Positions 46,946 to 56,459 of a DNA stretch of 64,000 bases are shown here, piece after piece. Source of the DNA: Schistocerca nitens (lineage: Eukaryota > Arthropoda > Insecta > Orthoptera > Acrididae); NCBI RefSeq assembly GCF_023898315.1, contig NC_064614.1, positions 69,762,501 to 69,826,500 on the forward strand, given 5' to 3'. Every line of letters starts with the position of its first letter. Within the stretch, counting starts at the first letter, position 1. The notes under the pieces are model-generated. The model saw only the letters and a program-made list of their open reading frames with translations. It was not told the origin of the DNA and did not search any database. Made by a program: the position numbers and the translations under genes.

Positions 46946-47529
46946 GAAGTTTATGTATTTATGCTATGTAGTTATTTAAGTATTTGTTGCAGTTCGTTTT
47001 GACAGTATGTCTTATGTCACATGGTATGATGACTGAAGGTTTTGGAAAGGACAGCTAGAGATTATGTATATTTTATACACATTTCACTACCTGTTAATTC
47101 GAAGTTAACTACTTTTCAGCATAATATGCGTTTCTTCTTCCTGTTTAATAATCCATTTTGTATTTTTTGCAGGAGAAATTATTCATGAAATTAATGTGCT
47201 ATAAGCAGTTGGTCATTAAACCTATGTCATTTATGAATGTGATCACATATACTCTACTTGTTTCATAACCTTGCTACAGCTGACTCATGACGAATGACGT
47301 TACACATCTTCATTTGCAGCAATAACTCAAAAGCAAATATTGTTATGCCCCAGTAATTAATTATCGATCTCAACGCAATGCATTGCTAGCACAAAAAAAA
47401 GAAGGAATTCTGCGTAATACTGAATAATGTTTTCTAGTCACAGACCTTGAATAATGGTTACAGTATGTTACATTTTCAATATGTTCTATGTCACTGGAAT
47501 GATCAGTTCTGAGTAATATGTTTTGAATG

Positions 47530-47880
47530 ATGATTTCTGATGATTTGTAACTGGTCAACGATTGCCAATAATTATTTTAAATACGTCGTATGTCACTTGA
47601 ATGATGAAAAATGTTTTTTACTATTCAATACTTGATATATGTTTTGTAACTGGACAATGAGTGCCAATGATTAGTATAACTAAGTGAATTATGTTAATAC
47701 TATGCCATTCATTAGCCCCTGTTTTGAATGATGACTTCTGATGGTTTGTAACTGGGCAATGAGTGCCAATGTTCTCTGTAAACAGATCATTTATGAACAT
47801 TATTCTGTAATACTTCATACATGGTACAGAAATGTTCAGTAACTGGGCGATGAGTGCCAACAATTACTCAAACCAGTTGT
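47530..47880 (+). repeat. ~100-bp diverged array in element E
   Basis: The phrase TTGTAACTGGGCAATGAGTGCCAA (here with variants) recurs from 47544, 47643, 47745 and 47835, at 99, 102 and 90 bp spacing. Confidence 0.8.
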
Positions 47881-48339
47881 TAGACTAGTGTAATTCTCAA
47901 TGAAGACTAGTATGTGACTTAATGTCCTTCACCTCCTGACCTAATTACCAGAAATTACTGCAATATCCGTTTGTCCTGTCTATCCTCATGATCATGGAGC
48001 ACTATATTTGGTTTTTGCACTAATTCTACGTTGGTGTACTTTACAAGAACGTGGTGTTGACACGACATGCTGTCCACCACCTTGAGCGATGGAGATGTTA
48101 TTATGGTCCCACTGTTTGGTGTACCTAATGTACTACCAAAATGATAACATGGAATATTGATACGACATTTCAGTGTCTTGGCTACACTGATTAATACTTT
48201 AAGGAAAAGAACATCAGATTGTCTCACTTGGTATTGTGCTTCTGTAGAAAGATATGGACTTGCAATGCAGCTGCGTGCAACCTAAAGTGCTACAGCCGTG
48301 ACGCATTCCTTCCCATTCCTTTCCAAGTTCTTGTAAAAT

Positions 48340-48805
48340 GGTAAACACTTATACAATGCGTTTAAACTCTTGTAAAATGATAAAGACATATACAGTGCGT
48401 GTGCACTTCATTTCATTTGTTAACAAGATCAGTTGTCCTAAATATGCTAAAGACTTATACAGTGCGCGTGCACTTTATTTCACTCCTTGATATGTTTATT
48501 TGTTGTAAAAATGCTAAAGAGTTTTACAATGCGTGTGCACTTTATGCTATTTGTTAATATGATTTGTACTCATTAGGTTTACATTTTGTGATTTTCTGAT
48601 ATGTTCTATACTACAGTGCGTGTGCACTTTTGTCATTTTGTTAACATGATTTGTATTCATTGCATATACATTTTGTGATTTGCTGATATGTTCTCAACCA
48701 CAGTGCGTGTGCACTTTTGTCATTTGTCAATATGATTTGTACTCATTGCCTATACATTTTGTGATTTCCTGATATGTTCTGTACTCAGTGCATGTGCACT
48801 ACATT
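48340..48805 (+). repeat. 67/87-bp array with GTGCAC core in element E
   Basis: CAGTGCGTGTGCACTT and close variants start at 48393, 48460, 48527, 48614, 48701 and 48786, with a weak copy at 48354. Spacing is 67 bp for the first three and 85-87 bp for the rest. Linkers also repeat (CATTTTGTGATTT, GATATGTTCT). Confidence 0.9.
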
Positions 48806-48930
48806 TTATTTCATGTTCTGCACCTATATGTATGTATATATTCTGTGATTGTAAAGTTAGATAATTAGGAAAAATTTGTTGCTCATGGCAAGTCCAATTG
48901 ACTCACCATCGCTGCCAAATTTTTGCCCCC

Positions 48931-48943
48931 CAGTGGAGGGTTA
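48931..48943 (+). promoter_or_regulatory. Polypurine-like tract of element E
   Basis: AGTGGAGGGTTAT lies next to the 3' LTR, where plus-strand synthesis is primed. It is short and imperfect. Confidence 0.5.
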
Positions 48944-49744
48944 TCTAAGACGTATGCTTTGCCGGCGATGGGCGAGGCATGTCTTTAGTTGCGAGTCGAC
49001 AGTAGTCTTGTAGTAGTCGAGTAGTCTGCGTGAGTCGGCGGGAGTCGGCGCGTGTCGGGTGTCCACTGTGCTCGGGACTCTGGTCAGGACTCTGCAGGAT
49101 GGGTATTGTTGTAGAAGGTAAAGAAGCAGCGTTGCACATATCTAATAATTTATGTTAATTGTCATTTAATTAGTCCAAAAAATTGCCCCAATAATAATTT
49201 TTACAATATAAAGTAACTTTTTTAAAGAAAAGCATTCATTTCAATTTAAAGAATACTTCCTATGCGTTCCCTCCAAGAATAAAATAAAAATATACGCCAG
49301 TATTGCACGAAGCTGTGTCAAAAAATTTCTACATAAGAGCAGATATATTTGCAGTTTTTTTTATTGAGGTAAGAATTTTTGCTTTTTTATTCAGAATACA
49401 GGGTCGAAGGGCAGCGCTGCTGTCCTCATAAAATTTACCAGGTTACTAATTTTTTTTTTGTTATTTCCGGATTTACGAATTGAATTTTGAGGTTACATAA
49501 AATGTGAATGCATATTTTTGCACACAGATTATAAATGCAAGATAATTTTGTTCAGAGGTTACATTAAAACCAATTTTGTTCAGAGGTTACAATATTAGAA
49601 AAATTCATTTAATTATTAATTTTGTGGGGAGTTTACGTTTGGTTCATGGTCTACTGTCATTATTATTTTTCTGTTGGGAGGTTACGCTTGGTTCCTGGTT
49701 CATGTTTCATTATTTCATTAATATTTTCCTGTGGGGAGGTTACA
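48944..49744 (+). repeat. 3' LTR of element E (801 bp)
   Basis: Closely matches the 5' LTR apart from the missing ~87 bp. Its first bases read TCTAAGACG instead of TGCAAGACG. Ends GGGGAGGTTACA. Confidence 0.9.
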
Positions 49745-49748
49745 ATGC

Positions 49749-50603
49749 CAAGATCAAATTCACGATGGAATCTGAAGTAAACAGAATGATTAATGTTTTA
49801 CATCAGACCTTACACAACAAAAACGGTAGACAAGTATTTCAAACATACAGAAAATCGACGTGCACGGAAATGATAATCAATGCCCAGACTAATCGTCCTC
49901 TAGGTCAGATGTGTAGATGCTTTTAATTAGTGATATATAGAACAGTAAACCACTTCCCCTATGCTAAGCGAACGTGAAGAAATAATTAGACTTATTAAGG
50001 CAGGTCAGCCTTGTAAACGAATGTAGCCCGGACGTAGTGAACACTAGTACAGCAAAATTAATAAGTATAAGACGAATAAAATGAACGGAATGTACACCCG
50101 CTATCCGATCATCTCAAGTGTACCACTATGAAATACGTAGGCAAAACATCTGATAGAACTGAGTATATATTCCGGAAATAGTGTGATAAAATTGCTTCAG
50201 GACAGCAGGTAAAATGAAAACACGAGTGCGTCATAATTTGTCACAAAAGAGCAATAAATACGACAAATCTGGGTCCACAAAATATCATGTCGGGATTGTG
50301 ACTAAAACTATGTCCGCCAGACAGGCAGGCCCTTTGACTTAAGATTCAAAGAATACACCTACGCTCCCAACGAAACTGCATGTTCAACAGGAGGGATATG
50401 GTATTGGAAGTACTGACAAACAACTAAAAATTTTACATAATGTCGAAGAAAATAGACGGTTGGATAGTTTAGAAGAATTATAAATTTATGGCACAAATTC
50501 GAAGAGCCGGATAAATTCTTCAATGAACAAAATTAATTTGCAACTTATCATTCGAATAGCCTGATAAACTCTTCAATGAAAAAAATTAGTTTGCAACTTA
50601 TCA
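49749..50603 (+). pseudogene. Penelope-type RT remainder and GIY-YIG endonuclease relic (PLE2)
   Basis: The RT sense resumes directly after the ATGC duplication with KIKFTMESEVNRMINVLHQT (49752 on), VFQTYRKSTCTEMIINAQ and a small RxxNHxP-type stretch (about 49935-49960). A decayed endonuclease follows with SNKYDKSG (about 50250), CG-C and VGQTG-like pieces in shifted frames, and KQLKILHNVEENRRLDSLEE (about 50420-50480). A 53-bp tandem duplication ends it (50498-50550, 50551-50603). Confidence 0.78.
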
Positions 50604-50654
50604 TATTTTAGTATTTAGGATGATTTACTTAGTCGCTACTTCCCGCATACATGC

Positions 50655-50875
50655 TCTAGCTGATCATGGGCCGCCTTGTGAACGAATGCCGCACTGTGCT
50701 GCCTACGCTGCGTCTACGCCTGCTATTGTTGACTCAGCTAACACAAACACATCGCAGCTGGAAGAGGAGTGACAGCAAGCCGCAACAAGGAACTGCCCTG
50801 GTCATCCATTCCGGTCGTCTCTATGCAGTGGCATAAATCTGTAGCAGCCTGATGTGCAGCACTCCGAGTACCAAA
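50655..50875 (+). repeat. PLE2 right inverted arm
   Basis: Inverted copy of 36420-36660, in the 3'-end orientation of PLE2. Confidence 0.8.
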
Positions 50876-51129
50876 ATAAATATCATAAAGATTGCTACAC
50901 TGTCTCTTTTTTTCTTTTTGTAAAGGTTTCTCTTTGTTCGAAATAGATTTTGCTGTTTTAACCTTTTTTTTACTTTCGAGTTTGATGAATAACTGAATAA
51001 AATATTATTGTAATAACTGTCACATTTTATGATTTTTATGAGTAAAGATTAAGGAAGGAAAATTACGGTTGGCTGTTGTATACAATAGACTGATTTCTGA
51101 TTTTAGGCTCAGTTGACAATACGTGAACA
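50876..51129. other. No recognisable gene
   Basis: T-rich spacer; nothing supported. Confidence 0.5.
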
Positions 51130-51725
51130 CTTGTTACCGCCCATAGGTATGAGCCATATATATATATTGCAATCTTCCTTCACTAAGATCACAAGTAAAT
51201 CTTGTCAGAATAACTGCATTTGTTTCAGGTCCTAATTTCAGCTTCTCTTTTCTCCATTGTGGCATCTCAAAATGGCCTTTGAAGTCCGAAACCGGGATTG
51301 ATTTTATCATCAAAAATGGTTCAATCATAAATAAATAATAATGGCTTATTGTTTCCACTGTTGGTGCAGATTTTGTCGGCTTCACAATAATTATTCCTAT
51401 TATCTACAAACGGGACTGATTCTGCCCCTTGATTCAAATAAAAAGGCAAGCCAGTAGTGCGCCAATGATCAAACTTTGTGGGACACTGTTTGCAATTTCG
51501 CCTCATGCAGATAATGTGGCGCCCCTATTTCTGTTGGTCAGAAAACCTTGGGTAGCTTTCAGCCTTCTGTTTCGTAAATGAGAAACAAACCAGGTATGTG
51601 CTGAACTGCGTTTCCATTAAACTTAACTTGTCTGATTTTAATATTATGATCGGCACAGTCAAATACCTTCGATAAATCACAGAATATCCCAACTGTTGAT
51701 ACGCTATCATTTAAAGGTTTTACTC
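51130..51725 (-). pseudogene. Jockey-like non-LTR reverse transcriptase relic, palm region
   Basis: Minus-strand pieces: STVGIFCDLSKVFDCADHNI (51698-51640), matching the G.F.DLSKAFD.VDH block with the first catalytic Asp; then FNGNAVQHIPGLFLIYET; then GLPFYLNQGAESVPFVDN (about 51450-51400), where the catalytic FADD box reads FVDN. Several stops and frame changes. The VPQGS block appears to be lost. Confidence 0.72.
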
Positions 51726-52139
51726 TGTGCTTCGTAAACCTATAAACAGCTGACTTCGAAGCGGCTGTAACCTGTCAGTCCCTCTAATTTACAAAACTCT
51801 TCTAACAGCTTCAGTCTTGTTGCCATAGATTCCTGGCAAGTAAATAATGAGACCAATGTTTCTACAATGATGAAATGCAGCGAAGGCCGTTGCCAATCTG
51901 AATCAGAGTTCAGGAGTCTATTACGGCACCTTTGTGTACTGGGACGGTAATACAGCTCGACACCTCGCTCTGGGACCGTACCAAGCCCTTACGTAGACCG
52001 ACTTCGACTGTTATTATAATTCACTCAGACAGCATGCCAAACTACTATTTCTAATGAAGATAACGACAGAGTTGTTTGGATCAACCTTTAAAGGCAGCAA
52101 AATGAGAGTCTTTCCACTCCACCAGTAAGAGAACTCAGC
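51726..52139. other. No recognisable gene
   Basis: Possibly the upstream part of the non-LTR relic; no motif seen. Confidence 0.4.
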
Positions 52140-52545
52140 GAGTGGTCTCCCGGTCGGGGCTTAGTTTTTGCATCTGAGTCTGCGCGTTAGGCCGCCAGTC
52201 TGCTCGAGTGTGCTCGGGCAATGGTCATTGGCGGTTGGATCGATCGGTTGGTCGGTCGCGCACTGAGACACAAGATGACTTGTCCGTCTTGAGCGTCGGC
52301 GCATGTGAGGCCGTATAGCGAGGGGCAGTGACTTCGCAGCAATAGGAGCCAACCCACGACATCAGTCTGGCCGGTGCGAGCTGCGTCGCCGTGAGACGCG
52401 AGATCGTCGCGCCTTAACTGCGTTCGTTGAAGCGACTGGCAGCGGACGGTTCGGGAGAGCTATAAGGGGGCTGCTGCGCCAGGTCTTCTCGAGAAATCGC
52501 AGTTTATTAGAAGTTAAGTTATTGGTGATATCTTGTTTCATTTAC
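52140..52545 (+). other. GC-rich, LTR-like segment
   Basis: A sharply GC-rich stretch in an AT-leaning neighbourhood, with GTCGG-type phrases and a possible TATA box GAGCTATAAGGGGG near 52458-52470. It stops at the A-tail end of the R1-like relic. Together with 54300-54850 it could be one LTR or first exon split by that insertion. Unproven. Confidence 0.35.
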
Positions 52546-54160
52546 TCTTTTTTTTTAATCTTTATTTCCGCAACAATACTAATTATACATATTAACCCAC
52601 CTCCTAACATGATTTGTGGGCCATTAATTGTTACATAGAATTGAGTTATAATGCAGCTTGATATTACAGTTATGTTAGTGAACTACAGTTTAAACTACTA
52701 CAGTATGGTTAGTTTTCTACAACAATGGGCAGTTTAGATTAACGTACTTTATTTAATTATCTAACCTAGAAATGACTACTAACTGCAGCGTCACAGGTGT
52801 GCCAGTAAAATACAAACCTACTTAGAATAGCTAGGCTCCACGAGCTAACCCCGAGGCGCATGCCCCTGGCACTGGGCTGGCCAAGGTTAGTATTCGCTAC
52901 ATTTTCCTAAATTAATGTTCAAATCTAAGTCCTACTAAATACTAACTTAACCTACGTCATCATCGGTGCTTTTAGTCACAATCGGTGTAATTGTCCCCAC
53001 CCGCCCTAATCCCGTACGTGGCGGTTTCCAACTGATGGAAGTCGGCCATTCCATGCACAGGCGGTATGGGAATGGGATCAGGTCTTAATCGGTTGATCCG
53101 TGAATTGGTACCTATTCTTGGTCCCTCAGGTATTCTGTTAACACTTTTCGTGTTACCTCATCTGCCAGAGCATTCAAAGTATGGAAAGTGTCTTCTTGTC
53201 TAAGTAGATGGTATGTGTCGTTGTTCGGAAGTCTGTCTCGTAGTGTTGTCGCGACATCATTGAAGAGAGGGCACTCGAAACCACATGGTCGGGAGTTACC
53301 TCCGCCGCGCCACAGTCACACTCGAGGGTTGCCCTTTTCCCAAACCGACATAGATATGTCGGATAGGGTCCATGACCAGTGAGAAAATGAATGAGTCCTC
53401 GTGTAGGTTCAAAGTATTTCATGCACCCACGCTCTTTTACGTCAGGTAAGAACTGGAAGGTTCTTCTCCCCGTTTCTTCTTCCTCCCAAATTCTCTGCCA
53501 AAGTTCCTCCCCTCTGTTTCGTATTTCTCTCTTATCCTCTACCCTCACATCCATGATCTCTATTATTTTCTCCCTTTTCCCTTTTTTGGCCCATTACCAT
53601 GCCGCTTGTTCGCGTATCTTGATATCTAGCGGGCAGAGCCCCATTATGACTAACAGAGCTCCCCCTGGTGATGTCCTGTAGGCCCCCACCGATCTCAAAA
53701 TCATGCTTCTTTGGACTCTTCTCACTGTCATGGCGGGCACGACCCGCGTGAGGCTGTGCACCCAGACTCCCGAGCCGTAACCCACTACTGAGGTTAGAAT
53801 ACTATCATGATAAAGTTTTATGAGATGAGGAGGGAGATGAAATCTTTTACGTCCAATGGAGATGAGATTGCTTAGTAGTTGGAGAGCTCTCTGGGTTACG
53901 GTTTCTATGTGTCTTCCGAAGTTCCATCTCTTGTCAATTACGACTCCCAGGTATCGCGTCTCCCGTCGCCGGAGATCTGGTGAGCCATCGATTCTAACAG
54001 TGGGATTCCTGATAAGTTGACCTTTTAGCAGTAAGTATGTAGATTTACTCTTGTTAAATTCTACTTGTTTTCTTGGTGAGGTCACCAGCCGTATTGCTTT
54101 GGGGTCGTCCCACCATTCTTCTCCATTCTTCTCCATTTGCCCACCTGTGGGAAGGTGGTT
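52546..54160 (-). mobile_element. R1-like non-LTR retrotransposon, 5'-truncated
   Basis: Minus-strand element with the C-terminal part of a non-LTR polyprotein (54136-53174), about 630 bp of 3' UTR, and an A-run (T-run on plus, about 52548-52557). The 5' part of RT, its catalytic box and the endonuclease are missing, as is usual for 5'-truncated copies. Confidence 0.75.
53174..54136 (-). pseudogene. R1-like reverse transcriptase C-terminus
   Basis: Segment after the catalytic box: NKSKSTYLLLKGQLIRNPTV (about 54055-53998), RRETRYLGVVIDKRWNFGRH (about 53968-53910) and LPPHLIKLYHDSILTSVVGYGSGVW (with the YG...W block; about 53840-53765). After a frameshift near 53590 the second frame (53554-53174) has LTGHGPYPTYLCRFGK and CDCGAAEVTPDHVV, the CCHC-like site typical of the R1 and related clades. 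Homology by motif recall. Confidence 0.82.
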
Positions 54161-54850
54161 GTTTATAAATTGTGTGGTCCGTTTTTCCCTTGTGGACTAG
54201 GCGTGGGTTAGAGCAACCTGCAATTCGGGTTGTTCAGTAATCTCCCTGTCAATCTACCGTGTGTTAGTAGTTGCCTATGCCATGTTTGTCGGATTTGGTG
54301 TGTTAACGAGTTTATTGCTTGGAGTGTAACGGCCTAACCCCTTAAATATGTTTTGATCTTTGGAAACTTTGATATTATAGCCTATAATCTTGAGAGGCGG
54401 TATCTGTGTACTGTAGAGCATCTTAACTATTGTTTGGCCAACCTTGTAGAATTTTATATAAGATTGAATTTCATCGGCTTTTATTTAAATGATCGTTTCA
54501 GTATATTAATTTGCCACCCTTTCACCGTAAGACTTTTCTTAGAAGTTAAAATCAAGTTACACCTTCGGTGGCAAGGTTAATATTTTAATTGTTAGTGTTT
54601 TGTGCCATTTCCATCCCTGCTACGGGCGTGAATAATTTGTGTGCTTGTGTAAATTGTTAAAACTCTTAGTTTAAAGTTATGTGGTGTGTTGCTGATTTGC
54701 ACCAGTGTAGTCTTTCAGAGGCTGTTGTCAGGGTTGTAACTACAGCCGTGTCAAAAGAGAAAGGCAAGGTTCTCTGCCTGAAAGCTCATACAATCGAAAC
54801 CTGGTTCTTTCTCCATCTGAATAAATTGTTACTTTCATATTTAGAGGGTG
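54161..54850 (+). other. Possible right part of the LTR-like segment
   Basis: No coding motif. It contains a polyadenylation-like GAATAAATTG at about 54818-54827. Link with 52140-52545 is a guess based on position. Confidence 0.3.
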
Positions 54851-55659
54851 CTTTCTGATTATAATTTTAAATCGTTTCTTTTAGAAAAAATGCTTTTAGA
54901 CACCAATAAAGTGAATAAAATTCTCATTTGTTAAAAGGAATTTGGGTATGATTTCATCAGTTACTCACTGGCAACTACTTCCATGCTTACATAGTGTGAT
55001 TAAATGTGTTAATGTTCTTGATGAATCACAAGTAAATAAAATAAATTCTTAAGAATATTCTTTGAAAATAAATCATGGTTCAGTTAATATTCTCTTTCTC
55101 TAGACTGTCACAACACTACTTTAGCTGTTTGGTATTATCCACTTAAAGACTGTAAATTCATTCTCAGAAACGCAAAACGTATGCTATCGAACACCTTCGA
55201 CTCGGTTCATCCTATAGACTAAGTTTCCGGCCTCTGGCCTCCTGTACATCAGCTCATAATAGAGATTTTCATATGAGTTAAAAGAGTACTCCATTATTTC
55301 AAGCTGAAACACACAACCCACTCCTAAAGGTAGGTCTTAAGTCAACCTTTGGGATCGTGAAAAATGGTACAAAAGCTAGGATAGAAAAACTGACGTTTTG
55401 ATGACTTTGTGAGATAATCGCCAAAATCCTTCAGTCTGCATACTCAGTTTAGAGGTTTGACAAAGTACACAACCACTAAGATTGTTTACTTAGTTCGAGT
55501 GACAAAGTACTTTCTAAATGAACTACTTTCATCACTTTATTTCAGATGCAAATAAATTATTTTCTTCACGCTTTCGTATTTTATTTGAAATTTTGAAATG
55601 TGTGTAACACGTAAAACTTAGAATGAATACTGAAGACAACTTCAAAAAAGCACTCTGTT
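54851..55659. other. No recognisable gene
   Basis: Nothing supported. Confidence 0.5.
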
Positions 55660-55967
55660 TTCGGGCTACGAGTGTCCCACCAGGACCATCCGCCCGCCAC
55701 ATCATCCTCAGAGTCGGATGCGGATAGGAGGGGTATGGGGTCAGCACACCGCTCTCCCGGTCGTTATGATGGTATTCTTGACCGAAGCCGCTACTATTCG
55801 GTCGAATAGCTCCTCAATTGACATCACGAGCCTGAGTGCACTCCAAAAAATGGCAACAGCGCAAGGCGCCCAGGATGGTAACCCATCCAAGTGCCGACCA
55901 CGCCCGACAGCGATTAACTTCGGTCATTTCATGGGAACAGGTGTATCCATAACGTCAAGGCCGTTGC
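55660..55967 (-). mobile_element. 5S rRNA-headed SINE
   Basis: On the minus strand the head (55967-55852, 116 nt) follows 5S rRNA almost from end to end: GCAACGGCC start, ACACCTGTTC, ACCGAAGTTAATCGCTGTCG (box A region), GCACTTGGATGGGTTACC (box C region) and a CGCTGTTGCC end. Thus the internal pol III promoter of 5S genes is largely kept. The body (55851-55660) has GTGATGTCAATTGAGGAG and TCGTAGCCCG, also found in the tRNA-headed SINE at 31262-31512. No clear target duplication. Confidence 0.82.
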
Positions 55968-56459
55968 TGCGAAAACAAATTCAAAACATAAGTAATTTGT
56001 GCTTGAAGTAAAACATGTTCCCATATTATTTTCAATGGATCGTACATCAGCGCCGTCTCTGAATGAAGTTAAGAACGGTATAGTTCAACCCTAGAGAATG
56101 TTAATCCACAAACAGCGTGAGAGAATGTAATTCTGCGAAAAGCATGGGAGATTGTTTACGTAACTTCAATAAGCTCGCAATCTTGCTTGCAGTGAAGGAA
56201 AGTGTTGCGATATCTTTATCTAGAGGCCACAATCTGCAGATAATTACGAATTGCAAATTCTAATCGATCTCATGCGAATATTAACCGATTTTGAAAATTC
56301 AAAATGCTAACACAGTCTACATAAGAATAGCTATTCTTATGGGTAAGATTAGCATATCACTATGCTTTCAACTACCCAGTTTCAGCTACTTTCTGAAAAC
56401 AATTTTTATGTCTTTTACTAAATATTTTGCATCTCTAATTCTAAATACTTTTACACAAA
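55968..56459. other. No recognisable gene
   Basis: Nothing supported. Confidence 0.5.

Larger units (their letters stand above)
45463..48943 (+). other. 3' non-coding region of element E
   Basis: About 3.5 kb between pol and the 3' LTR with no env-like or other coding frame. It holds a 152-bp tandem repeat, a SINE, three splice-acceptor-like repeats, a ~100-bp array and a 67/87-bp array. A similarly placed long non-coding region is found in copies C and D. Confidence 0.85.
37946..49744 (+). mobile_element. Element E: Ty3/Gypsy retrotransposon, full length
   Basis: An 11,799-bp element: 5' LTR 37946-38833, primer site, leader, gag 39062-42084, pol 42085-45462, 3.5 kb 3' region with tandem arrays and a SINE, 3' LTR 48944-49744. 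Target duplication ATGC at 37942-37945 and 49745-49748. The order protease-RT-RNase H-integrase places it in Ty3/Gypsy. It differs from the A/C/D family in LTR and primer site but shares the gag plan. It carries one frameshift and several stops, and a changed RT catalytic residue. Confidence 0.92.
36420..50875 (+). mobile_element. Penelope-like element PLE2, split by element E
   Basis: Parts: inverted arm 36420-36660, RT relic 36990-37945, insertion of element E (37946-49744), RT remainder and GIY-YIG relic 49745-50603, right arm 50655-50875. The two arms are inverted copies (CATGGGCCGCCTTGTGA, CTCAGCTAACA, AGTGGCATAAA), as in PLE1. Without element E the two RT parts join in one frame across a single copy of ATGC. 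Confidence 0.82.

Noticed and set aside
48340..48805. CRISPR-like array
   Set aside because: The spacing is 67-87 bp with linkers that also repeat, inside an insect LTR element; no cas genes or unique spacers.
45463..48943. env gene downstream of pol in E
   Set aside because: There is no open frame of useful length, signal peptide or membrane segment; the region is tandem arrays and AT-rich DNA.
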